34,271 bases of DNA from a virus: positions 1 to 34,271 of IMG/VR virus record IMGVR_UViG_3300032093_000456. One strand, given 5' to 3'. The notes beneath the pieces were generated by a model that did not search any database, was not told where the DNA came from, and was given only the letters and a program-made list of their open reading frames with translations. Both the position numbers and the translations under genes were made by a program. Of this stretch, positions 7,835-14,704 are shown piece after piece; within the stretch, counting starts at the first letter, position 1, and every line of letters starts with the position of its first letter.

Positions 7835-8485
7835 TTACCAGTCGACCGATGTTGATGTTGCTTGATTGCTGAATCCAATATAAAAATTTTCTTGTTCAGC
7901 ATAAGGAACTTCTCTAACAACTCTTTCAAGGTTAGGAAATTCAAATGATCCCCAGTTAAATGGTTCAGCATCTTGTTTCATTGGAAGTAGAACATAATTT
8001 GTTTCTGTTCCCTTTCCATTTCTTTTTAGTTTCCAAACCATATTTGAAATACTTGTTGAGTCTGCAGCATATTCTCTAATTGTATTGAATGTTGCAGTTT
8101 TGCTTACACCCATACTCCAAACTGCTACATGTGGTGCATCGATTCCATTGTCAACTAAAACGTTGCAATAAAATCTTAAACGTGCTCTCCAACCACTCTT
8201 TGGTTCTTTGCGAAACATTTCACAACCAAAACAACGACCTTGAGTATCTGCAGTACAAACTGCTTTTCTTTTATAGTCATCTGGATTTGAATGTTCACTT
8301 ACAACAATAGCAAGACCACGCTTTTCATCATAGTGAGGTGAGTCTGCATCTAATTCGCTAACGAATCTTATTTGAGCACTTTGCCCATCATCTAACTTAA
8401 GCCACGTTACCTTTTCGCCTGAAATGTTTAATTTAGGCTTATCAATAACGGCCTCAATGTTTTTTAGACCTTTTATAATTGACAT
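7835..8485 (-). CDS. Putative single-stranded DNA-binding protein, gp32-like zinc motif
   Basis: The 216-residue protein contains H65, C77, C85 and C88, spaced H-x11-C-x7-C-x2-C. This is close to the H-x12-C-x9-C-x2-C zinc site of T4 gp32. It is followed by an aromatic and basic strand (WRARLRFYCNVLV) of the type that contacts ssDNA. The position between primase and polymerase genes fits a replisome ssDNA-binding protein. The C-terminus ends SVDW and lacks the acidic tail of SSB or gp32, which is unusual. The start has AAGGAGAA upstream and a probable promoter at 8518-8526. No other SSB candidate is present in the window. Confidence 0.7.
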   Translation of the reverse strand: MSIIKGLKNIEAVIDKPKLNISGEKVTWLKLDDGQSAQIRFVSELDADSPHYDEKRGLAIVVSEHSNPDDYKRKAVCTADTQGRCFGCEMFRKEPKSGWRARLRFYCNVLVDNGIDAPHVAVWSMGVSKTATFNTIREYAADSTSISNMVWKLKRNGKGTETNYVLLPMKQDAEPFNWGSFEFPNLERVVREVPYAEQENFYIGFSNQATSTSVDW

Positions 8486-8517
8486 ATTTCTCCTTAGTAT
8501 TTACTCTGTATATGAGC

Positions 8518-8526
8518 GTTATATCA
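8518..8526 (-). promoter_or_regulatory. Extended -10 promoter before ssDNA-binding protein gene
   Basis: TGA-TATAAC; the TGA is also the primase stop codon. The mRNA leader would be about 26 bases and include AAGGAGAA. A -35 match is not visible at proper spacing. Confidence 0.5.
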
Positions 8527-9477
8527 TTGTAGCATAGAAGACACTATGTCGTCAAATTTATCTACAAACTTTTTTAAGTCATTGTCTGATAAATCGGACA
8601 CATCTTTTATGCCTTCTGGTAAAGATGGTGCTATGCATCCACTTCCAAAATAACTTATCATTTTTTTAGACATGTTTTTGCCAGCCTCATCATTATCACC
8701 CAAGACAACAACTTGATTAAAGTATTGCTTAAGTAATTTTCTTTGTTCTTTTGATATAGTTGCACCAAGAGTTGCTACTGCATGAACACCTACTTGTTCA
8801 AGTCTAATGGCATCAAATGATGACTCTACAACAAAAACTTTATCGTATCTTTTTGCTCTTTGCAAATTAAACAAGGTTTTGCTTTTAGGTAATCCAGGAG
8901 TATTTTTAAACACCTTACCCTCTATGGATCTACCAACAAATCCTAAACATAAACCTTCTGGAGAATATACTGGAATAGTTACCATGTCTTGCTTTTCGGA
9001 GTATCCAAGTTTATATTTGATAACACTATCTTTATATATGTTTCTATTTTTATAGTAAGACATAGCCTTTGAACTTTCAAATACATTTTTATGCAATCTT
9101 TCTATAACTTCTAAATCATATTCTTGAAAATCTATTTTTTTATCTAATGTTTCTTGTAGTGCTTCAACTAAGTTTTTATTATCAGACTTAGAATCTATAA
9201 GCCTTGCTGCTTCAAAGTATGATCTTCCAGAAGCCTGCATAACTACTTCTGTTAACTCTTTCGTTTCTTGACAAGCAAAACAATAAAACATACCATTTGT
9301 TTTGTGAACTTCTGCAGCGGGTGTTCTTGAGTTATTATGAAATGGGCAAAATATAATAAAGTCTATATCTACTTCTGATACTATATCTATGCCAGAGGCT
9401 AGGAGACTTCTTCTGATTTGATTTTCTGTATAATAGTTGATCGTATTGTCGTATTCTTGTCTATTCCTAGTATGCAT
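8524..9477 (-). CDS. dnaG-like: DnaG-type primase
   Basis: This primase makes RNA primers for lagging-strand synthesis. A CHC2-type zinc finger is formed by C44, H47, C66 and C69 (CPFHNN ... FYCFAC). The Toprim catalytic core shows E218 in VFVVESSFDA and D261/D263 in VLGDNDEAG. At 317 residues it is shorter than bacterial DnaG (around 600) and ends soon after Toprim, so the helicase-binding C-terminal domain is missing. The ATG at 9477 overlaps the upstream gene by 79 bases. No downstream ATG, GTG or TTG occurs before the zinc finger region, so the overlap appears real. The TGA stop is also part of the extended -10 box of the next gene's promoter. Confidence 0.9.
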   Translation of the reverse strand: MHTRNRQEYDNTINYYTENQIRRSLLASGIDIVSEVDIDFIIFCPFHNNSRTPAAEVHKTNGMFYCFACQETKELTEVVMQASGRSYFEAARLIDSKSDNKNLVEALQETLDKKIDFQEYDLEVIERLHKNVFESSKAMSYYKNRNIYKDSVIKYKLGYSEKQDMVTIPVYSPEGLCLGFVGRSIEGKVFKNTPGLPKSKTLFNLQRAKRYDKVFVVESSFDAIRLEQVGVHAVATLGATISKEQRKLLKQYFNQVVVLGDNDEAGKNMSKKMISYFGSGCIAPSLPEGIKDVSDLSDNDLKKFVDKFDDIVSSMLQ

Positions 9478-9713
9478 TTTGCATTCTCTTTTCCAACATA
9501 TACTCCGTAAACTGATAACTTAAAATCAAATGTCTTTCCATTATAACTTACTGTAAAGTCTGTGTCAATATCGTATCTAGGAACATAGCCTTTATTCCTC
9601 ATTCCACTTATGACCATGAATATGTATTGGTCTTTTAATCTTGATATAAAAGACTCATCAAAGATTTCACCCTCTAGGCAAAATCGATGAATCTTTTTAT
9701 GGCTATATGACAT
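9399..9713 (-). CDS. Hypothetical protein, probably leaderless mRNA
   Basis: The protein has 104 residues and a mixed alpha/beta composition. A distinctive core is RNKGYVPRYDIDTDF followed by KTFDFKLSVYGVYVG. I recognise this only as a conserved phage hypothetical next to primase and helicase genes. No ribosome binding site precedes the ATG at 9713. Instead TGATATAAT ends 6 bases before the ATG, which would place transcription start on the A of ATG. It lies between helicase and primase genes, suggesting a replication-related role. Confidence 0.7.
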   Translation of the reverse strand: MSYSHKKIHRFCLEGEIFDESFISRLKDQYIFMVISGMRNKGYVPRYDIDTDFTVSYNGKTFDFKLSVYGVYVGKENAKCILGIDKNTTIRSTIIQKIKSEEVS

Positions 9714-9719
9714 ACCATA

Positions 9720-9728
9720 ATTATATCA
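9720..9728 (-). promoter_or_regulatory. Extended -10 promoter giving a leaderless mRNA
   Basis: TGA-TATAAT (9728-9720) is a full consensus extended -10. Exactly 6 bases separate it from the ATG at 9713, so the start site should be the A of ATG. It lies in the 22-base gap after the helicase gene, and no ribosome site is present. Confidence 0.65.
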
Positions 9729-9735
9729 ACGATAT

Positions 9736-10974
9736 TTAAGAGGATGGCTCATTATCTTTATACATAAATCTTCCAGAGTCAAAGTCTATATCAATCATAA
9801 ACTCTCCACAAAAGCCATGTCTATTCTTTCTAAAAACACACTCTAATATGCTACTACCTTGTGCTCTACCTAATGCTAATACCCAATCAGCATCGTAAGC
9901 CAACTGCCTTGACCAAGCAACCTGACCTAGTGATGGGACGGTGAACATATCTGTGGCATCATCTGGGGTAGCAGAAGCAATAGCAACAATAGGAACCTGT
10001 TCACTAATTGCTAATATTTTTAATTCTCTAGATATATTTTTAATCTTTACTACTTCATTATCAGTATAATTGTTTGACTGCATTAATTGAATATAATCAA
10101 CAAAGACTATATCAGGAGAGTATTGATCTATCTTACCCCTCAAAACTGATGGAGAAACCTCTCCAAGCCCATCGTTAGAAACAATGTGAAACGATGGCTT
10201 ATTATCTAAATGTGTTTTACTCCAATTTCTAAAAGAGTCTGTATCTAAAACACCAGAACTTAATTTTCTATGAGACCACATTCCTTGTCCCATAATTGTA
10301 TAAGCACGATTACGAACTTCTGACTCTGTCATTTCTAATGAGATGAATAGCGGCTTTCTTCCGTTTTTCCATGCTTGAACAGCCATAAATAACGCGAGCC
10401 AAGACTTACCAATAGCAGGATAGGCAAGAAGAATGCCAAACTGACCAGGAGTAATACCCGCTGGAAGATAGTTATCAAAACCTGCAAGACCTGTTTGTAT
10501 ACCATGAATACCCTTTTCGTGTAATTCTTTTATTCTATCAAAATGTGCAATAGCATCTTCTACGTCTACTGCATCTATATCTCTTATCTCTGCAGTTATT
10601 CTTTTTAGATCGGAGGTTTTAGAAATAATGCTGTTTAATGCATCTACTGGCTCATTAGTTTTTAATTTATTAGCAGTATCCATTAAGATACTACTTAGAC
10701 TATTTTGTAGGTGACTTACCCTAAGTTCTTCAAGGTGATGCTTTGTGCTACCTATCTCACCTTGTGGATCAAAGTCTCTAAACTTTTCTACCACCAAATT
10801 AATTGACGGAACTACAGAGTTTTGTTCTTGATAGTTCCTAACAAATTCCCAAACATCTTTGTGTGTTTTAAACAAAGAGTCTGGATTAGATTGTAATAGT
10901 ATGTGTATCTGTTTATCTTTTAATACCGCAGAAAGTACTTTTCCTTCTAGGTCTGCTGACACTACTTTAACCAA
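9736..10974 (-). CDS. dnaB-like: DnaB-type replicative helicase
   Basis: This RecA-fold hexameric helicase unwinds DNA at the fork. Walker A is AYPAIGKS at residues 184-191, the catalytic glutamate is E214 in FISLEMTE, and Walker B is DIVFVDYIQLM with D293. A late RKNRHG is consistent with the arginine-finger region. The N-terminal helical domain (1-100) is reduced but recognisable (SADLEGKVLSAVLKDKQ). The longest start is a TTG at 10974. A GTG at 10962 forms a TAGTG overlap with the upstream gene and would give 408 residues; this stop-start style is common here and may be the true start. No separate loader is certain, although the upstream gene is a candidate. Confidence 0.93.
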   Translation of the reverse strand: MVKVVSADLEGKVLSAVLKDKQIHILLQSNPDSLFKTHKDVWEFVRNYQEQNSVVPSINLVVEKFRDFDPQGEIGSTKHHLEELRVSHLQNSLSSILMDTANKLKTNEPVDALNSIISKTSDLKRITAEIRDIDAVDVEDAIAHFDRIKELHEKGIHGIQTGLAGFDNYLPAGITPGQFGILLAYPAIGKSWLALFMAVQAWKNGRKPLFISLEMTESEVRNRAYTIMGQGMWSHRKLSSGVLDTDSFRNWSKTHLDNKPSFHIVSNDGLGEVSPSVLRGKIDQYSPDIVFVDYIQLMQSNNYTDNEVVKIKNISRELKILAISEQVPIVAIASATPDDATDMFTVPSLGQVAWSRQLAYDADWVLALGRAQGSSILECVFRKNRHGFCGEFMIDIDFDSGRFMYKDNEPSS

Positions 10975-11264
10975 TCTTTCGCTTGTTCTTTTAGTAACTG
11001 TCTTATTCTATCATCTTCTTTTCTATTTTGCAAATTTTTGTATAGTTTATCTGCATTGTTTGCAAACCACTTCCAAGAAGGTGTTTCTGATATTCTAAAA
11101 TAATAGTCTAACATTTCATAGCACATATCTAGGGTATAGGATTCAATTAATGAATCTGCAGCCCACTGTTCTACATATATGTTAATATTGCTATCTATAT
11201 TTTTTTCAATAGCAAGTTTTTTATATCTTGTAAGTAATGCATGTCTTAACTGCTTTTGTGCCAC
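10962..11264 (-). CDS. Hypothetical helical protein upstream of helicase, possible loader
   Basis: This 100-residue, mostly helical protein starts at a GTG that overlaps the previous stop (TAGTG). Recognisable patches are YVEQWAADSLIESY and YYFRISETPSWKWFANNADK, followed by a charged C-terminal helix ending EQAKDWLK. It is immediately upstream of and coupled to the DnaB-type helicase. Size, charge and position would suit a helicase loader or replication adaptor, but no catalytic motif or known loader domain is visible, so that role is an inference. Confidence 0.65.
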   Translation of the reverse strand: MAQKQLRHALLTRYKKLAIEKNIDSNINIYVEQWAADSLIESYTLDMCYEMLDYYFRISETPSWKWFANNADKLYKNLQNRKEDDRIRQLLKEQAKDWLK

Positions 11265-11464
11265 TACTCTAGTTCTTTCTTAGCATCCTCAATCTTGGTC
11301 AATAGTTTGCCTTCAATGAATGAGTATACTCTTTCCATTGCTGCATCTTCATTCTCTCCTTCACGAAGAAAATCTGTACATCCTAGATCTAATCTTAGAC
11401 TTTGAAAATTTCCTAAGTTTAGTGTATAACCCAAGGTTACTGATACTGTTGTTTTGTCTGACAT
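11264..11464 (-). CDS. Small conserved-looking phage protein
   Basis: The chosen ATG at 11464 gives 66 residues starting MSDKTTVSVTLGYTLNLG. It lies 2 bases after the upstream HTH gene's stop, with a GTGGTGA patch before it. An alternative ATG at 11488 would add eight residues but lies directly against a stable hairpin (11490-11506). The N-terminal half looks like one beta-hairpin (VSVTLGYTL ... FQSLRLDLG) and the rest is helical and acidic. A similar fold-sized protein occurs in actinophages without a known role. Confidence 0.65.
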   Translation of the reverse strand: MSDKTTVSVTLGYTLNLGNFQSLRLDLGCTDFLREGENEDAAMERVYSFIEGKLLTKIEDAKKELE

Positions 11465-11466
11465 AT

Positions 11467-12012
11467 TCACCACGTTTCTTCTGTCCATACGGGGATAAAT
11501 TCCCCGCTTTTTGTTTTGGTATATAACATTATAGCGTCTCCAAGTAAAGAACGCAAGTCCTTTTCTGTTGGTACATCAAACCTAGGAGTCACCCTTCCAT
11601 CTTTTCTTGGTCTTCCTTTATGTATTGTAGCAATAATATCTCTAATTGTAAAGATATCATCTTCTGAATAATAAGCATATTGTCTAAATATTCTTTTACC
11701 GCCTATTACAGCACCAGTTGGTGGCATAACTAATTCTTTTTTAATCCATCTTTCAAGTTGCATCCTTGATCTATTAAAGATCCTCATAGTATTTTTTACA
11801 GTATATGCTCTTTTTCTATGTTTTTTAAAATCAGAATACAGCATTGTTTGCTCTTTATCTTGGATAAAATTATATAAAACACATATATTGTTAGCCTTAT
11901 TTACATGTATTAATCTTACTATTTCTTTATTAAGAAAAAATATTGTAGAACTTGGTTTTACAGGCTGTTGCCAGTTATCTTTAACCTGGCCTTCTCTACC
12001 TTCATTATCCAT
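11467..12012 (-). CDS. HTH DNA-binding protein, MerR-like region
   Basis: The 181-residue protein has a central winged-helix-like segment at about residues 68-125: AYTVKNTMRIFNRSRMQLER (HTH), then an arginine-rich wing (GAVIGGKRIFRQYAY) and SEDDIFTIRDI, which resembles the MerR-type DNA-binding head. A basic patch GRPRKDGR follows. The N-terminal 60 residues may form a small beta domain. The ATG at 12012 has GGAG about 10 bases upstream and overlaps the zinc-ribbon gene by 55 bases. As one of the first genes after the early-side promoter at 12185-12193, it could be a regulator of phage or host transcription. Confidence 0.7.
   Translation of the reverse strand: MDNEGREGQVKDNWQQPVKPSSTIFFLNKEIVRLIHVNKANNICVLYNFIQDKEQTMLYSDFKKHRKRAYTVKNTMRIFNRSRMQLERWIKKELVMPPTGAVIGGKRIFRQYAYYSEDDIFTIRDIIATIHKGRPRKDGRVTPRFDVPTEKDLRSLLGDAIMLYTKTKSGEFIPVWTEETW
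11490..11506 (-). promoter_or_regulatory. GC-rich hairpin before small gene start
   Basis: CGGGGA and TCCCCG pair around a 5-base ATTTA loop, inside the end of the HTH gene and ending one base before an ATG at 11488. It would block that ATG and favour the one at 11464. No U-run follows, so it is not a terminator. Confidence 0.45.
11528..11556 (-). promoter_or_regulatory. Possible internal promoter in the HTH gene
   Basis: TTGCGT, a 17-base spacer and TATAAT lie near the 3-prime end of the MerR-like gene and could drive the small gene and helicase genes downstream. The -35 box is poor (TTG only), and the site is coding, so chance is possible. Confidence 0.3.
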
Positions 12013-12176
12013 CTTGCAACTTCTCCATGTTTATCTGGATGATTATACATCTCTCTTTTGCCACATACAAGGCAGTACAACTCAAGGTGATCGTATGAAA
12101 GAAATACTCTGTCAACAAGCATCCTTCCATTACATTTAGTACATCTTAATTCTTTTTCATTTACTATATGTGCCAT
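11958..12176 (-). CDS. Zinc-ribbon protein, probably leaderless mRNA
   Basis: This 72-residue protein has two CxxC knuckles, C12/C15 (RCTKCNGR) and C35/C38 (YCLVCGKR), which is a standard zinc ribbon. A basic C-terminal helix follows (WIMKVEKARLKI). There is no ribosome site before the ATG at 12176, and an extended -10 box (TGA-TATACT) ends 8 bases upstream, so the mRNA would start within about 2 bases of the ATG. It heads the early-side gene cluster, so it may be made very early. Zinc ribbons of this size often bind nucleic acid or RNA polymerase; which one applies here is unknown. Confidence 0.75.
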   Translation of the reverse strand: MAHIVNEKELRCTKCNGRMLVDRVFLSYDHLELYCLVCGKREMYNHPDKHGEVARWIMKVEKARLKITGNSL

Positions 12177-12184
12177 GGTTCAAA

Positions 12185-12193
12185 AGTATATCA
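12185..12193 (-). promoter_or_regulatory. Extended -10 promoter giving a near-leaderless mRNA
   Basis: TGA-TATACT ends 8 bases before the zinc-ribbon ATG at 12176, in the 21-base gap between fibre genes and the replication-side genes. No ribosome site is present. It is the best candidate for the start of early transcription. Confidence 0.6.
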
Positions 12194-12197
12194 TATC

Positions 12198-12620
12198 TTA
12201 GTTAGGTATACCGATTGCTATTAAGTTAACTCTTAGGTCTACTTTACCACTAGAGTTAAATCTTACTACCACGGTTGCACTGGATGTTGTAATGTTTCTA
12301 AGTGTAAAAATAACATCATCTCCAGGTGTTGAACCAGATCGGTTAAATATTGATGCTGTTACTACTGGTGTAAACTTAAATCTAGGGAATGTAAAGGTAA
12401 CGCTATCTGTAGCATTGGCCTTTGCTTCAGTGGTTGTTAAAGCCAACTCTTCTGCATAAAACTTAATATTGCTGGTAGTGTCGCTATTTGCATTGACTGT
12501 AGAAACAGATGTATTTCTAATTGCTATTCTATTTTCAATAGAATTTATCTGGCTAACCATTTCATAGATATAATTAACATCTAATGGTTGACCACGTTCA
12601 GGTAGTGATATTGCTGCCAT
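12198..12620 (-). CDS. Minor tail / fibre-associated protein with H-type-lectin-like C-terminus
   Basis: The 140-residue protein has an N-terminal helix (residues 12-33, VNYIYEMVSQINSIENRIAI) that could trimerise. Its beta-rich C-terminal domain runs SVTFTFPRFKFTPVVTASI ... ITTSSATVVVRF ... VDLRVNLIAIGIP. The spacing of strands, the F-x-F-x-P-V-V start and the I-A-I-G end resemble H-type lectin folds seen at tips of tail fibres. It follows the tailspike candidate by 20 bases with a GGAGGT ribosome site. It may be the distal receptor-binding part of the same fibre. The similarity is by eye only. Confidence 0.6.
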   Translation of the reverse strand: MAAISLPERGQPLDVNYIYEMVSQINSIENRIAIRNTSVSTVNANSDTTSNIKFYAEELALTTTEAKANATDSVTFTFPRFKFTPVVTASIFNRSGSTPGDDVIFTLRNITTSSATVVVRFNSSGKVDLRVNLIAIGIPN

Positions 12621-12629
12621 AATACCTCC

Positions 12630-12638
12630 AGTATACCA
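12630..12638 (-). promoter_or_regulatory. Possible extended -10 before the lectin-like gene
   Basis: The minus strand reads TGG-TATACT, directly followed by the GGAGGT ribosome site. Transcription from it would begin about 3 bases before the ATG and lose the ribosome site, so the box may be fortuitous. Confidence 0.3.
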
Positions 12639-12640
12639 TG

Positions 12641-14704
12641 TTAGGCGTTAGTTGTGCTTGTTACAGCACTACTGCTATCATTAAAAACATTTGTTGCTGC
12701 TGAGCCATAGTGGTTTCCAAAAGCCCTCATGCCGCTACATGTGCCAGTAATTAAAATTCCATTTAGGGCTATATTAGATCCTTCTTTAAATCCTCTATTG
12801 GCAATTATAGAACTATTGGTTACGGAATCATTAAAATATATATGATTATGTGTATTAGTTGTAACTTGACTTGGATCTTTGGTTATATTGTTTGCAACCA
12901 TAATAGCAGAGGAGTTAGTTCTAACATCTATAGAATCTTGAGATGTATCTTCTACCCTGTTATTTGCAATAACTCCGTCAACAACAGTAACAAACAATAT
13001 TCCATCTCCAAGGTTAGACCCTGTTCTTGTTACATTTTTTATTTGATTTCCAGTTACAATTGCACCGTCTGTATTCCAAAAAGCAATTGCATTAGTTCCA
13101 TTTGTGTCAAGTATAAGATTGTTAGATACTGTTATATTTTGACTTTGTTGAGGTACTGTTTGTGTTGTAGTAGTGTGATTTGCTCCACCATCCAATCCAA
13201 TAGTAATGCCACCATAACAAGACTGTATTGTATTTGAATCAATAATTAAATTTTTATAAACTACATAAGTTCTAATTGCATACTCAGTTAAAGAGTCAAA
13301 ATGATTTTTTGTTATCTTAGTATTGGTATGATAAAATCCAGCGGTATAAGAATGACTTCCTACCCCTGTTGGCCAAGCAGTTGTTCCACTAGTACCAGAT
13401 GGACCAAAATAACAATTTTCAATTACAACATCTTCACACGAAGTATTATCATAAGAACCAAAAGCACCAAATACTGCTGAACTTTTAGCAAGATCAATCT
13501 GTATTGCCTCAGAGTATCCTCTACTTCCAGTATCAACAAAACCAATAAGTCTGCAGTTTGATATTCTTACATTCTTACTTGAGTTAATTTCTATTGCGTG
13601 AAAACCTGCTGTATCTTTTACTGTTAAATCTTGAATTATAATATTTTGTCCGTGACCAATACTAATACCCATAGCAGGTGTTACTGGATAAGATGGTCCT
13701 TTATTATCCCATATTCCACCAATAATTTTAATATTACCTTGTCCATTATAGCCACTATATGATGCACCAGCCAAGCCATTAATAATTAAATTTGATGTAT
13801 GGTTTCTGCTTAATGTTGCTTTTTGAGAAGATAATAAAGTTGTACCTTCGTATATTTCAAGTCTGCTTCCTAAATTATAAGTTCCAGTTGGAATATATAC
13901 TATGCCACCACCAGCATCTCTTGCGGCATATAAAGCATTTTGAATTTTTGTTGCAGAATCTGCCTCTCCTGAAACAACTCCATAATCTCTCACAACATCA
14001 TAAAAATTAGTTTGTGCTGATGCACCACTTGGTAGATTTGCTGTAAGTAGCACCCTATTATTAGCATCATCATAAGTTGCTGTTAATCTAGTGTGAAAAG
14101 CATGATCAAACAATTGTGCTGCCGCATCTTGAATTGTTTCTGTAGGTACTGCTGCTGATGCAGTTGAGGTAAGCAATACCCTGTTATTTGCATCGTCATA
14201 AGATGCAGTTACGTTTGTATGAAAAGCGTGATTAAGAAGTGGTGCTGCAGCATCTTGTATATCTTCTGTTGTTGGATTTGCTACAGTTGTTAACAATACT
14301 CTGTTGTTAGCATCATCATATGAAGCAGTAATGTTTGTATGAAAAGCGTGATCTAATAATGGTGCAGCAGCGTCTTGGACTTGTTCTGTGCTAACCGACC
14401 CAGAGCCACCACCGCCTGTAATCAATACTCCATTTACAGTTAACGTGCTTCCAACCACCAAGTTTCCTGATATAGATCCACTGCTAGCGTTAATAGTTCC
14501 TAAATTTAAAGTTTTTCCTTGTAAAACTGTTGTTATTGGAGCATTGATATATTCACTAGATGCTGCTACGTACCTAAATATATCATCTGCTTGTGGGCTT
14601 GCAGAGGTGATGCCACCAACCGCATCAATTGTAAAATTGTTATCAAGTAAATTTGTCCACTCACTTGTTTCCGTATTAAATACTTTAGGATATGAACCTG
14701 TCAT
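12641..14704 (-). CDS. Tailspike / tail fibre with pectate-lyase-like beta-helix
   Basis: The 687-residue protein has a virion-anchoring N-terminus, then three tandem modules at about 106-140, 146-180 and 189-222 (QDAAAPLL ... TASYDDANNRVLLT). After these comes the hallmark entry to a right-handed beta-helix at 234-275 (YDVVRDYGV ... GGGIVYIPTGTYNL). From about 290 to 660 there are regular turns rich in N and I/V (IIIQDLTV, VRISNCRLIGF, ITKNHF, LIIDSNTI, ITVSNNLI, VIANNRVED), typical of pectate lyase superfamily tailspikes. Such proteins bind or depolymerise surface polysaccharide and usually form trimers. The catalytic residues cannot be assigned by eye. The start is ATGA-coupled to the upstream tail gene. 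Confidence 0.85.
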   Translation of the reverse strand: MTGSYPKVFNTETSEWTNLLDNNFTIDAVGGITSASPQADDIFRYVAASSEYINAPITTVLQGKTLNLGTINASSGSISGNLVVGSTLTVNGVLITGGGGSGSVSTEQVQDAAAPLLDHAFHTNITASYDDANNRVLLTTVANPTTEDIQDAAAPLLNHAFHTNVTASYDDANNRVLLTSTASAAVPTETIQDAAAQLFDHAFHTRLTATYDDANNRVLLTANLPSGASAQTNFYDVVRDYGVVSGEADSATKIQNALYAARDAGGGIVYIPTGTYNLGSRLEIYEGTTLLSSQKATLSRNHTSNLIINGLAGASYSGYNGQGNIKIIGGIWDNKGPSYPVTPAMGISIGHGQNIIIQDLTVKDTAGFHAIEINSSKNVRISNCRLIGFVDTGSRGYSEAIQIDLAKSSAVFGAFGSYDNTSCEDVVIENCYFGPSGTSGTTAWPTGVGSHSYTAGFYHTNTKITKNHFDSLTEYAIRTYVVYKNLIIDSNTIQSCYGGITIGLDGGANHTTTTQTVPQQSQNITVSNNLILDTNGTNAIAFWNTDGAIVTGNQIKNVTRTGSNLGDGILFVTVVDGVIANNRVEDTSQDSIDVRTNSSAIMVANNITKDPSQVTTNTHNHIYFNDSVTNSSIIANRGFKEGSNIALNGILITGTCSGMRAFGNHYGSAATNVFNDSSSAVTSTTNA
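14039..14389 (-). repeat. Three tandem 40-residue repeats in tailspike gene
   Basis: Units at residues 106-140, 146-180 and 189-222 share QDAAAPLL, HAFHT and ASYDDANNRVLLT-like cores with period 40-41 residues. Similarity is visible in DNA as well. They may form a trimeric stalk between the virion anchor and the beta-helix. Confidence 0.9.

Noticed and set aside
8550-8555. TTGACG as -35 box for the promoter at 8518
   Set aside because: The spacer to TATAAC is 26 bases, too long for sigma70-type promoters.
11490-11506. Hairpin as a transcription terminator
   Set aside because: No U-run follows on the transcribed strand, and it is followed at once by coding sequence.
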